From a virus, in the IMG/VR virus record IMGVR_UViG_3300009431_000106, positions 1 to 28,220 of that record: DNA of 28,220 nucleotides; one strand, given 5' to 3'. The translations under genes and the position numbers were made by a program. Under the pieces are notes generated by a model that was not told the origin of the DNA, made no database searches, and was given only the letters and a program-made list of their open reading frames with translations. Of this stretch, positions 13,524-21,535 are shown in pieces (the first letter of the stretch is position 1; each line of letters opens with the position of its first letter).

Positions 13524-15347
13524 ATGTTATTCGGCGGATATGACGCACAATACAATATTTCCAATCGGTTACCGCTTCCAGTTGATATTTTAGCTGACAC
13601 AGCGTTTGTGAATGATATTTCAGGAGAATCTGTGGCTTTATATTATTGGAATAGTAATGTATTAACTGCAGACGCAGGACAAGCAGCTGGCACAGTTGTT
13701 ATAGCAAAGTTTAAATACACAGGTATTTTAGATGCTTTGGGCGGAATGATTGGCAATGAGGGCGACACATCTATCAGTTGGACAACAGGCACAGTTTTAA
13801 CAAGTGAACAAAGATGTGATTATTCAGCGATTGAAAATCCTAAGAATGCCACATTAGAACAAATAGCAACTCAATTAACAGCTAATTATTCTAATGGTGA
13901 ATATTGTGTGGATTACAGAAATGGAATTTTGTATGGTTTAAAAGCCACTATTGGAACAGGTGACACAGCAGCTTATAAAGTGCTTTCACAAACTACGGGT
14001 GGAGGAACCTCAATTACAGCTAGTCAAGATTTGGAAAAGATTGTTAATGTTACAATTAGTGCAAAGAATGCGGCTTTTGATGAGCCACCATTAGGAATGG
14101 GTGGAGAATATGAGTTACTTGGTTCTTTATCTACTGATGCTGGAACAGCGGGTGACAAAACACCCCTCAAGACAAGTGCAAAAGGTGTTATTTATACTAA
14201 TTTAATTAACATCGCTGGAACTAAAGAGGCAGTATTGTTAGAGGGAGCGACTCATGGTTCAGGAGATGCTGGTGTTATGTCGTTAGTAGTTAGAAATGAT
14301 ACTTTGGCTGATTTGTCTGGTGGTGACGGTAAGTATAGTGGCATACAGGTTAATGCAAAAGGAAGTGTTTATGCAGACCTTTCAAGTGTGCTTGGTTCGG
14401 ACATGAGTGCAACTAATCCTGTTATTGCAGAATTGACTGATGGTTCAGCTGTCATTTCAACTAGCAATCCATTAACAGTTAATTTGAGTGACGGCACAAA
14501 CGCAATGGTAATGAACGCTGCTTTTGCTGAAGAATTTACTGAAGCAAACAATTCTCTTAATGCATCTGCAATGATTTACGGTTTTGATTCAGAAGCAACT
14601 GCAACACATAAAATGCGTGCGGTTCAAGTCGCAGTAGACAATGCTGGAATTAGTGCCACTCCAAACGTATTAATTGGTGGAGGTATTTATAAATCAGCTT
14701 TAGACACTTATGGAGACAATGATGCTGTGCCATTTCATTTTGATGTTAATGGCAGGTTAATGACAACTTCAGAACTAATAGATTATGCAGATGACAGCAA
14801 TTTTACGGTTGCTTCAGATAAAGTTATTGCGCTGGGCGGTTACTATAGCGCAGCTGGTGACAATGTAGACGATACAGATATTGGAGTTTTGGCAATGACT
14901 ATTAACCGTCATTTAATGGTTCGGTCAGATTCTTATGATACAAGCACAACGGCTGATAAAAGTTATGAAATAGCTCCATTGAACACAAAACACACTGAAG
15001 AAACAATTGCAACAGCTACTAGTCAAGGCGATGGAACAACTTATTATTACTGGGATATGGATGGGTATAGATATTTCTCTTTGCAAATTGAAAACACTGA
15101 TGGAGCAGCAGGTGATAATACTTACACCTTAGAAGCTACTAATCAGGACGATGGAACAGCAGCAGCTTCTTGCACATACCAAGATGTAACAAATCAATGG
15201 ACAGGCGCAGCCAATTATACGGCAAGTGCTTTTCCAGAGGTTGATACACCAACAGCAGCTAAATATGTTCGTATAAAGGTTGTGCGCGCAAACGATGGTG
15301 CTAATACTGATGGTGCTTGGACATTATATTTAAAGAAAATGTTTTAA
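13524..15347 (+). CDS. Large beta-rich virion protein, unknown
   Basis: The frame extends to TTG 13464, with ATG at 13506 and 13524. ATG 13524 is preferred because AAAAATATG matches the start context of this phage and lies clear of the preceding hairpin; 13506 is nearly as likely. About 607 aa, Thr/Ala/Gly/Asp-rich and mostly beta, with few motifs. A C-terminal domain of about 110 residues (TIATATSQGDGTTYYYWDMDGYRYFSLQIEN to the end) looks like a beta-sandwich of the kind found in phage fibre or head-fibre proteins. Internal segments such as LSDGTNAMVMNAAFAEEF occur in repeats of phage baseplate or fibre proteins. It is most likely a structural, possibly receptor-contacting protein. Confidence 0.65.
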   Translation: MLFGGYDAQYNISNRLPLPVDILADTAFVNDISGESVALYYWNSNVLTADAGQAAGTVVIAKFKYTGILDALGGMIGNEGDTSISWTTGTVLTSEQRCDYSAIENPKNATLEQIATQLTANYSNGEYCVDYRNGILYGLKATIGTGDTAAYKVLSQTTGGGTSITASQDLEKIVNVTISAKNAAFDEPPLGMGGEYELLGSLSTDAGTAGDKTPLKTSAKGVIYTNLINIAGTKEAVLLEGATHGSGDAGVMSLVVRNDTLADLSGGDGKYSGIQVNAKGSVYADLSSVLGSDMSATNPVIAELTDGSAVISTSNPLTVNLSDGTNAMVMNAAFAEEFTEANNSLNASAMIYGFDSEATATHKMRAVQVAVDNAGISATPNVLIGGGIYKSALDTYGDNDAVPFHFDVNGRLMTTSELIDYADDSNFTVASDKVIALGGYYSAAGDNVDDTDIGVLAMTINRHLMVRSDSYDTSTTADKSYEIAPLNTKHTEETIATATSQGDGTTYYYWDMDGYRYFSLQIENTDGAAGDNTYTLEATNQDDGTAAASCTYQDVTNQWTGAANYTASAFPEVDTPTAAKYVRIKVVRANDGANTDGAWTLYLKKMF

Positions 15348-15359
15348 TAACTAAAAAAT

Positions 15360-16079
15360 ATGGGAAAAAAAACAGAAGCATATTTGCAAGGAACAGTTGA
15401 ACCCAAAATTGACACTATTGACGGATTCCATGATGTGCCAGCACAAGATGCGGCTACTAATAGTCAAGCTAGGGATGTTTTAGGAAATAAAACGGACACA
15501 ACAGGTGGAGATTCTTTGGTGGCTATTACAAAAGGTAATGGTGCGGCATTAACAACAATTGACGGGTTTCATGATGTGCCAAGTGCAGATAGTGTTGCAA
15601 ATTCACAAATACGTGATGTAATTGGAAATAAAACAGATACAGGCGCAGGTAACAGCATTTTTGCAAAAGTGTCAACTAATATTTATTCAGGGATAGGTTC
15701 AAGGGCAATCAAATCAGCCGATTGTACAGCTGCAACGCCAATTTCTTTGTTCACTGTTACGGGCGATGTTCAATTGCTTATTTTTGGTATTTGTAAAACA
15801 AGTTTAACTACAAGTGATGCAATTACTATTGAAGTAGGGGTAGCAGGTGATACTGCATGTTTAATAGCACAAATTGCTGATGCTACTGCATTAATTCAAA
15901 ATGAAATTTATTTAGACGCAACACCTACAACTACTGTTGAAGCCTTTGCTGTTGCTGCGCCTTTTATTGTTTCAGGTGGACAAGACATTATTCTTACTAC
16001 AACAGGCACTGTAACAGCAGGAACAATAGCATTTTATTGTTTTTGGCGTCCTTTATCCGTTGATGGTGCGGTTTCTTAA
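15360..16079 (+). CDS. FHDV-repeat structural protein with beta-sandwich C-terminus
   Basis: A 239-aa protein. Two repeats of about 47 residues start at IDGFHDV (residues 20 and 67) and end DVLGNKTD or DVIGNKTD, matching the two units in the 10901 protein. From about residue 115 a Thr/Ala-rich beta domain follows (TPISLFTVTGDVQLLIFGICKT...), ending RPLSVDGAVS. This suggests a shared connector plus a variable beta-head, possibly a receptor or decoration protein that uses the same docking partner as the 10901 product. The start is in an AAAAATATG context. It is followed by a GC-rich terminator-like hairpin. Confidence 0.65.
   Translation: MGKKTEAYLQGTVEPKIDTIDGFHDVPAQDAATNSQARDVLGNKTDTTGGDSLVAITKGNGAALTTIDGFHDVPSADSVANSQIRDVIGNKTDTGAGNSIFAKVSTNIYSGIGSRAIKSADCTAATPISLFTVTGDVQLLIFGICKTSLTTSDAITIEVGVAGDTACLIAQIADATALIQNEIYLDATPTTTVEAFAVAAPFIVSGGQDIILTTTGTVTAGTIAFYCFWRPLSVDGAVS
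15417..15698 (+). repeat. Two FHDV...GNK repeats in the 15360 gene
   Basis: Units start at ATT 15417 and ATT 15558 (141 nt apart). Both encode IDGFHDVP, then N and DV-GNKTD at matching positions, and they resemble the two units in the 10901 gene. Confidence 0.7.
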
Positions 16080-16088
16080 TAACTAAAT

Positions 16089-16113
16089 GGGGCGGTTATA
16101 TGCCGCCCCTCTT
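16089..16113 (+). terminator. GC-rich intrinsic terminator
   Basis: GGGGCGG (16089-16095) pairs perfectly with CCGCCCC (16103-16109) around a 7-nt loop, followed by TCTTT. The stem is the strongest GC hairpin in the window. The T tract is short and followed by A residues, so termination may be partial. Confidence 0.6.
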
Positions 16114-16122
16114 TAAAAAAAT

Positions 16123-16443
16123 ATGAAAGATTATACAAAAATTTGTCCTATTCTAAGCAAATACATTGCAAAAGGAATTATTGATGCTGACACATCAATA
16201 ACAGAGACGTCCATAGTATCTAAACCAAGTTTAACCAAAAAAAAGGTTGAAGATGTTTATGAATATTTAAAATGGTTAGGAATGAATTTTATTCCAGCAG
16301 AAATTGACAAAAAGTATATTGGCAAAGGAATTGGTCAAATTGCTACTGCGGTTGGATTGACAAAAGAACAAGTTCAATCATTGCACAAAGAATTTTTAGC
16401 TTATAAAAATTGGTCAAAACCAGAACCAGAAATAATAAAATAA
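16123..16443 (+). CDS. Unknown 106-aa protein between fibre genes
   Basis: A basic helical protein. The middle segment KGIGQIATAVGLTKEQVQSLHKEF (about 68-91) has the length and pattern of a helix-turn-helix, while YEYLKWLGMNFIPAEID may form another helix pair. No strong family match is evident. It starts right after the terminator hairpin (AAAAAATATG) and is the first gene of a possible sub-operon. It could be a small regulator or a chaperone for the fibre proteins; this is speculation. Confidence 0.65.
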   Translation: MKDYTKICPILSKYIAKGIIDADTSITETSIVSKPSLTKKKVEDVYEYLKWLGMNFIPAEIDKKYIGKGIGQIATAVGLTKEQVQSLHKEFLAYKNWSKPEPEIIK

Positions 16444-16447
16444 ACTT

Positions 16448-17779
16448 ATGAGGTTAACATATCCTCGTATAAAAGCAGAAGACATTATATTCAGAGAATT
16501 ATTTATTAATGCTCAATACACAGCAAATAATGGTGTTGATGTTTATAATTCGCCAACAATTGATAATGGGGTTACATTAAATGGAACAAATCAGTATGCA
16601 GATTTAGCTGATGATTGGAAATATAGTTTCGGTGATAGTGCAAGCGACAATGCTTTTAGTGTAGAAGCATGGATTATAATGACTGACGCAACTGAATTTG
16701 CAATCATATCTAAAGGTGTGTATAACACTGACGCTGAATGGAGATTATTGGTTGATTCAAGCGATAAAATAAATTGGCAATGTTTTGATGAAAGTGTGGC
16801 GGATTGTTATATTGGCAGAAAATATGATACTGCACTTACAGGAAATGAAGGGCAAGTATTACATATTATTGCTACTTACGATGGAGGAGGAACAAGTGCA
16901 GGTTGTAAAATTTATATTAACGGGTCTCAAATAGATGATACTGATGCTGAAAACAATTCAGGGTCATATGTAGCAATGGAAAAACAGGGACACAAAGTTC
17001 AGATTGGTAGAGATGACACTTTATATGCTAACGGAATAATATTGTCTTCAATGATTTATAACAGAGAACTCATAGCCGCAGAGGTCGTGGATAGGTTCAC
17101 ACAAGTTACTTTTTCGGAAGTTGATGTTTTGCAATTAGAATTTTTCTTGCCATTAAGATTGTATTATAATAATGGAACATCTGAAGTTACCCCGAATTTA
17201 GGAATTATTGGCACTGACACAATCAAATGGGGTGATGGTTCAACTGCATCTACATATCCAACCCTGTTGCCTAATAATGGCGCAAGTTTTGATGGAGGTG
17301 ATTATATTGGATTATCTGATGCTTTTGATGTCACTAGAACCGAGAGTTATACTTTTGGTTGTTTAGCAAAATATGATCAAGCAACAGATAAATTTTTGTT
17401 TGATTTTAGAAATTCTAGTAATGAAGGATTTGGATTAAAAGCACAAAATGCAGATTTTTTGTTGTTTTATGACGCAGTGTCAACGGGAGCAGATGGGGTA
17501 GGTGATTTTAGTGATGGAACTTGGCATTCGGTTATTTGCACATTAAGTCCTAGTGGTGCAAACACTATTTATTCAATTTATGTTGATGGTCTTTTGGATG
17601 TCACCAACACAACAACGTCTTTTACAGATGCAACAGTTGACGCTTTTATTGGCACTGAACGAGACATTACAGACCAATACATTGGAGATATAAAGTTTCC
17701 TTTTTTCTGGAAAATTGCATTAACACCAACCCAGATTAAATGGCAACATGAAAATTTATTTAGACAATTTAATTTATGA
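16448..17779 (+). CDS. Double LamG/concanavalin-like lectin domain protein
   Basis: A 443-aa protein with two similar lectin-like jelly-roll halves. The first (about 25-225) has VTLNGTNQYADLADDW, FSVEAWIIMTDATEFAIISK, HIIATYDGGGTSAGCKIYINGSQIDD and VQIGRDD, the characteristic strands of LamG/LamG-like 3 domains. The second (about 265-440) repeats SFDGGDYIGLSDAFDV, WHSVICTLSPSGANTIYSIYVDGLLD and AFIGTERD. These domains bind glycans or proteins, usually through calcium and loop residues. Two tandem copies fit a phage adhesin or fibre accessory. Its stop TGA overlaps the next ATG. Confidence 0.8.
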   Translation: MRLTYPRIKAEDIIFRELFINAQYTANNGVDVYNSPTIDNGVTLNGTNQYADLADDWKYSFGDSASDNAFSVEAWIIMTDATEFAIISKGVYNTDAEWRLLVDSSDKINWQCFDESVADCYIGRKYDTALTGNEGQVLHIIATYDGGGTSAGCKIYINGSQIDDTDAENNSGSYVAMEKQGHKVQIGRDDTLYANGIILSSMIYNRELIAAEVVDRFTQVTFSEVDVLQLEFFLPLRLYYNNGTSEVTPNLGIIGTDTIKWGDGSTASTYPTLLPNNGASFDGGDYIGLSDAFDVTRTESYTFGCLAKYDQATDKFLFDFRNSSNEGFGLKAQNADFLLFYDAVSTGADGVGDFSDGTWHSVICTLSPSGANTIYSIYVDGLLDVTNTTTSFTDATVDAFIGTERDITDQYIGDIKFPFFWKIALTPTQIKWQHENLFRQFNL

Positions 17780-19770
17780 TAAAAGAAAAATACAAAGCTA
17801 ATACTGTTTTTCATCATGATTACCGTATTGGTAGCACATCTGACCAATCAAGTAATGGTATAGACGGCACTTTTACTGGTGCGCCTATTTGGAAGGATTC
17901 TGATAGAGGAAGATATTTATGGTTTGACGGAACAAATGATTTAATTGATTGCGGCAATAATGGTGATTTGGGCACTGATGATTTTACAATAATGATAAGA
18001 GGCAAATTTGACGAAACAGGAACTGATCAATATTTTTTAAGTAAATATCAAGATTCTGACAATAGATGGTATATACGCAGAAGTGCTGCAGGAGAAATTT
18101 TAATGTATGGAAAAGAAAATGGTAATCAAAGATTTAATATTAGTTGTAATCAATCATTAATTGCGGGTGTTTGGTATGACATTATTCTTGTTGGTGATAG
18201 AGGCACGTCAGGATATTGTTATATTAACGGAGTTAATGATACAAATTTGAGTCAGGCAGATACTGACGATATGGACAATACAGGTAATTATGAGATTGCA
18301 AGATATGATGCAGCCGAAGCTTTGATAAATATAATGGAAATTTTGCAATTAAATGTAGCTTTATCGCCAACAGAAGTGGCAGAACTTTATACAGAATTAC
18401 GACAAGAAGCACATCTTAATAGTATTCCGCAAACAATAGGTTTGCCTCAACTAGCCGCATATAATGAATTTGAAAAAGATTCTCATTGGACAAAAGGAAC
18501 GGGCTGGACAATATCTAATGGTAAAGCGTCAAGTGATGGTAGCCAAACTGCTAATAGTGATTTGACACAAAACATAGGGGTTATTGGAAATCTTTATACG
18601 ATAGAATATTCAATCTCGGGGTATTCAGCAGGCAATATAACGGCATTAGCTGGCACAGCAGAGGGAACAGATAGAAGCGCAAATGGTGTTTATACTGAAG
18701 GTGTAACAGCAGCAGGAAGTGGTTTGCTAGGAATGCGAGCAGATTTAGATTTTGTTGGGAATATAGATTGGATAAAAATTAGTCAAGGAAGCAAAATAAT
18801 TTATTATGCTAATGGTAAAGATTGGAATGAAAGCACAGGAAATGTGACAACAGGCGGATTAGAAAATACTGGTTGGATAATACCAACTTCTGGAACCTGG
18901 CAAATAGACAATAGTTTACAAAAACTTAATAGCGGAAATGTTGTTGTAAATGGAATATTTGATACTGATACAATATGGTCAAAAGGGAGTGGCTGGACAA
19001 TTGCGAGCGGTGTAGCAACATGTGATGGGGTATCAGCAAGTAGTTATTTGTCACAAGCAGGTATTCTTACAATAGGCAAATGGTATGAAATTAATTATGA
19101 CATTACAGCATATACCTCTGGAGATATTCGGGCATTGATAGGCGCAGGTGGAGCAACTTCTTTGCAAAACGCTATAGGGACATATACTTTTATAGTTCAA
19201 TGTGCAAGTGATACTACATTATATTTACAATCACAGAATTTCAATGGTTCTATTGATAATGTTATTGTTAGAGAAATTATTTCAAGCGGAGGAAAACAAA
19301 TTACTAATATAGCTTCAGGAAATTCATTTTTGCCAATGTTGCAAGCATATGGAACATGGGAATGGGATTTTTATAAAGGAGCAGACGGGAACACATGGAG
19401 ATATAAATTTATTAGCAATAACGCACTTGCATTATCAAGTAATTTTAATGGATATGCAATTGAAATAAGCGCAACAGAAGAATTGGCTTTACGTAAACGA
19501 ACAGCAGGGGCATTAAGTGATTTATTTAGAACAACAACAGGATACATTACGAATGGACAATGGTATCGCATAAAAATAACTCGGACTGCCGCAGGAGTGT
19601 TTACAGTTTTTATTTCTGTTGACAAGGGAAATACTTGGACAACTGTTGATCCGTCAGGGGGGTCAGGAACTAATCCTATAACTGACACGACACACACAAC
19701 ATCAGCTTATAATGTGTTGGAAATAGACACAGATGATGCAATACGTAATTTTAAATTTAGCCCAATATAA
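17776..19770 (+). CDS. Multi-domain lectin-like fibre protein (LamG, two CBM-like repeats, ConA-like end)
   Basis: A 664-aa protein. Residues 1-215 are a LamG domain (YLWFDGTNDLIDCGNNGD, DFTIMIRGKFD, WYDIILVGDR, CYINGVND). Two carbohydrate-binding-like beta-sandwich repeats follow at about 230-336 and 394-497. Both begin with F...D..W.KG.GWTI..G.A and share the signature of an aromatic ladder. The last part (about 505-664) is another concanavalin-like domain ending in EIDTDDAIRNFKFSPI. Many glycan-binding modules in one chain imply avid adhesion to cell-surface polysaccharide. No hydrolase acids are obvious. It overlaps the previous gene by 4 nt and is followed by the lysis genes. Confidence 0.75.
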   Translation: MIKEKYKANTVFHHDYRIGSTSDQSSNGIDGTFTGAPIWKDSDRGRYLWFDGTNDLIDCGNNGDLGTDDFTIMIRGKFDETGTDQYFLSKYQDSDNRWYIRRSAAGEILMYGKENGNQRFNISCNQSLIAGVWYDIILVGDRGTSGYCYINGVNDTNLSQADTDDMDNTGNYEIARYDAAEALINIMEILQLNVALSPTEVAELYTELRQEAHLNSIPQTIGLPQLAAYNEFEKDSHWTKGTGWTISNGKASSDGSQTANSDLTQNIGVIGNLYTIEYSISGYSAGNITALAGTAEGTDRSANGVYTEGVTAAGSGLLGMRADLDFVGNIDWIKISQGSKIIYYANGKDWNESTGNVTTGGLENTGWIIPTSGTWQIDNSLQKLNSGNVVVNGIFDTDTIWSKGSGWTIASGVATCDGVSASSYLSQAGILTIGKWYEINYDITAYTSGDIRALIGAGGATSLQNAIGTYTFIVQCASDTTLYLQSQNFNGSIDNVIVREIISSGGKQITNIASGNSFLPMLQAYGTWEWDFYKGADGNTWRYKFISNNALALSSNFNGYAIEISATEELALRKRTAGALSDLFRTTTGYITNGQWYRIKITRTAAGVFTVFISVDKGNTWTTVDPSGGSGTNPITDTTHTTSAYNVLEIDTDDAIRNFKFSPI

Positions 19771-19772
19771 AT

Positions 19773-19988
19773 ATGGAATTTACACAGCTAATTTTACAAA
19801 TGGCACAGGAAAACGCTAAACATATTGCTATTCTTAACGACGAAACAGGACAACTTGCCGCTGATATACGAGAGATAAGAACGGACGTGTCTTGGTTAAT
19901 GCGATTCTTTTGGTTAATTGCGGCTACTTTTATCACATCAGTTTGGACTTTGTATAAAACACACAAAAACAATAAGGGGGGCAAATGA
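19773..19988 (+). CDS. XhlA-like membrane-associated lysis protein
   Basis: A 71-aa protein. Residues 1-40 form a charged, coiled-coil-prone helix (QENAKHIAILNDETGQLAADIREIRTDV), residues 41-61 are one transmembrane helix (WLMRFFWLIAATFITSVWTLY), and the end is basic (KTHKNNKGGK). This is the pattern of XhlA/haemolysin-type proteins found beside holins and endolysins, where they assist lysis at the membrane. The stop TGA overlaps the next start as ATGA. Confidence 0.65.
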   Translation: MEFTQLILQMAQENAKHIAILNDETGQLAADIREIRTDVSWLMRFFWLIAATFITSVWTLYKTHKNNKGGK

Positions 19989-20188
19989 CAAGAAAAATGC
20001 GAAGTATTCGGTGGTGTGAGAAATGCCAAGAGCTAAGCTACAAAGTAGTTAAGTGTCAACGTAGGACAAGCGAAGATTGCGGTGTTATGTTGAGATGTTC
20101 TTGTGGCACAAGCCAAATGGTCATTTTTCCTAATCAATTAAGCTGCGATGAATGTGTTATACGAAGTTTGAAAGGATTGCGGGGGTGA
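19985..20188 (+). CDS. Cysteine-rich zinc-ribbon protein
   Basis: A 67-aa basic protein with eight Cys: C11-C14, C24, C32, C38/C40 and C54-C57. CxxC at 11-14 and 54-57 fit a zinc-binding ribbon, with a second cluster in the middle. A G-rich sequence (AAGGGGGGCAAATG) just before the start is one of the few SD-like sites here. It lies inside the lysis cassette and could be regulatory or a membrane-independent accessory; the role is unknown. Confidence 0.65.
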   Translation: MTRKMRSIRWCEKCQELSYKVVKCQRRTSEDCGVMLRCSCGTSQMVIFPNQLSCDECVIRSLKGLRG

Positions 20189-20216
20189 TTCCAATGTCAT
20201 TGCAGGGAGTTTTTTA

Positions 20217-20243
20217 GCTTGTTTTCTTCACAAAAAAACAAGC
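20217..20243 (+). promoter_or_regulatory. 9-bp hairpin upstream of the peptidase gene
   Basis: GCTTGTTTT (20217-20225) pairs with AAAACAAGC (20235-20243) around a 9-nt A-rich loop. It lies 10 nt before ATG 20254 and has no T tract on its 3' side, so it is unlikely to be a terminator. It may set translation of the peptidase. Confidence 0.4.
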
Positions 20244-20253
20244 ATAAAACTAT

Positions 20254-21246
20254 ATGCAAAATCATGGTTTGATTCTTGATGACAAAGTAAATATAAAAGA
20301 TTGGAGATTTGGTGATGTTACAGGAATTATGTCAGGAGTGCGTGAACCTGACAGGAATTGGACAGAATATTTGCCATTTTTGGAAATACAGCGCAGCAAA
20401 TATTTTGATAGTATGTGTTGCACTAATTATTCATTTTTAAATACTGTTGAAACATTGTTGGGATGTATGCAGATGAATAATGAAATATCCAAAAAGAACA
20501 TGAAATGGTTAAAAGAAAGTTCAATTTTTAATAAAGGAAAATATGATTGTAGCGATAGATGGTCGGCTATTTCGTCTGGAACAACAAATAAAGGAAATTT
20601 AATGGTTAATCCAGTTAAAGCAGCACATAAATATGGGTTAGTGTCAGAAACAGAGTTTGGGTGGGATAAAGAAGAGGTTACAAAATTTAAAGATTATATT
20701 AGTGTATCTCCATTAAAGAAAAAAGCTTTAGCTGAAAAGGCAAACGAATGGAATGATAGGTTTAAGATAAATTATGAATGGGTTATCCCAACAGAAAAAG
20801 TAATCAGGGAAGCATTACTTTATAGTCCATTACAAGTGTGTGGATATGCTTGGGATAAACCCAAAAAAAATGTTTATCAGAGAACAGAAAAACAAGCAAA
20901 TCATGCTTTCATGATTTATAAAGTAGATGATTATTTCTATATTTATGATCATTATACTAAAGACAAAAAAAAGTTAGCATTAAATTATAAATTTTGGGCA
21001 GTATTAAAATATAATATAGAAGAAATTAAATCTATGCCAATTGTAACAATACCTGATAACACATTAGTTCAGGAGGTAGAAGAAAGTGGAGCTTTCGGAT
21101 TAGTGCTTAATAATAAGATTATGGTAGGTGATTTAGCCAAACTTTTAGCAACATATTTAATGCGCAATAGTAATGAAACAATGGCTCTTAAAAAAGAAGT
21201 GTGGGATTCATTCCCTAAAATTAACTTAAGAAAGGAAAACGTATGA
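20254..21246 (+). CDS. Papain-like cysteine peptidase, possible endolysin
   Basis: A 330-aa protein. The likely nucleophile is in DSMCCTNYSFLNTVE (C55 or C56, followed by a helix, as in papain CWAF/CVxxS). The histidine is in the strand ANHAFMIYKVDD (H217), followed by YIYDHY (D232) as the third residue. The order Cys-His-Asp/Asn and spacing fit the C1/papain fold. In this cassette, before a two-helix holin and after an XhlA-like protein, it may cut peptide crosslinks of the host wall; alternatively it is a structural-protein protease. The C-terminal 75 residues (from VTIPDNTLVQEVEESGAF) resemble a binding or anchoring part. The stop overlaps the holin start (ATGA). Confidence 0.7.
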   Translation: MQNHGLILDDKVNIKDWRFGDVTGIMSGVREPDRNWTEYLPFLEIQRSKYFDSMCCTNYSFLNTVETLLGCMQMNNEISKKNMKWLKESSIFNKGKYDCSDRWSAISSGTTNKGNLMVNPVKAAHKYGLVSETEFGWDKEEVTKFKDYISVSPLKKKALAEKANEWNDRFKINYEWVIPTEKVIREALLYSPLQVCGYAWDKPKKNVYQRTEKQANHAFMIYKVDDYFYIYDHYTKDKKKLALNYKFWAVLKYNIEEIKSMPIVTIPDNTLVQEVEESGAFGLVLNNKIMVGDLAKLLATYLMRNSNETMALKKEVWDSFPKINLRKENV

Positions 21247-21452
21247 AGTCACCAACAGTAGAAACATTAAAACGCGCTATACAAAGAGCGTTAATTGCAG
21301 GAATTGTAGGCGCTATTTCAGCATTTGCTATAATTCCAGTTAATTTAGAAAACGGCAGAACCTATATTTACACATTAGGGATTGCAATGTTATCTGGATT
21401 TTTAATGGGATTACAAAAATTTGTATCAGGATATTTAAAATATGACAAATAA
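21243..21452 (+). CDS. Holin, two-transmembrane type
   Basis: A 69-aa protein with a basic N-terminus (MKSPTVETLKRAIQRA), two hydrophobic segments (about 16-33, LIAGIVGAISAFAIIPV, and 40-61, YIYTLGIAMLSGFLMGLQKFV), and a basic C-terminus. This is the typical holin plan, which forms membrane holes at a set time. Its start overlaps the peptidase stop, and AAAGGAAAACGT just upstream has weak SD likeness. It lies downstream of the peptidase, the reverse of the common holin-endolysin order. Confidence 0.7.
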   Translation: MKSPTVETLKRAIQRALIAGIVGAISAFAIIPVNLENGRTYIYTLGIAMLSGFLMGLQKFVSGYLKYDK

Positions 21453-21453
21453 T

Positions 21454-21534
21454 ATGCCACAAGGAAAAAGAAGAAAAAAATGTTTAAAGACAGGCAAGAA
21501 ACCGACACATCCTCGTAAAAGAAAGAATAAATAA
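21454..21534 (+). CDS. 26-aa Lys/Arg-rich peptide
   Basis: ATG 21454 begins two bases after the holin stop and the frame runs to TAA 21532-21534, giving a peptide (MPQGKRRKKCLKTGKKPTHP...) with about half Lys/Arg residues. It resembles the tiny basic gene at 3203-3277 in size and composition, and both fill a gap between main genes with tight spacing (TAATATG on both sides). A DNA-binding or packaging-associated role is possible but not shown. Confidence 0.45.
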   Translation: MPQGKRRKKCLKTGKKPTHPRKRKNK

Positions 21535-21535
21535 T

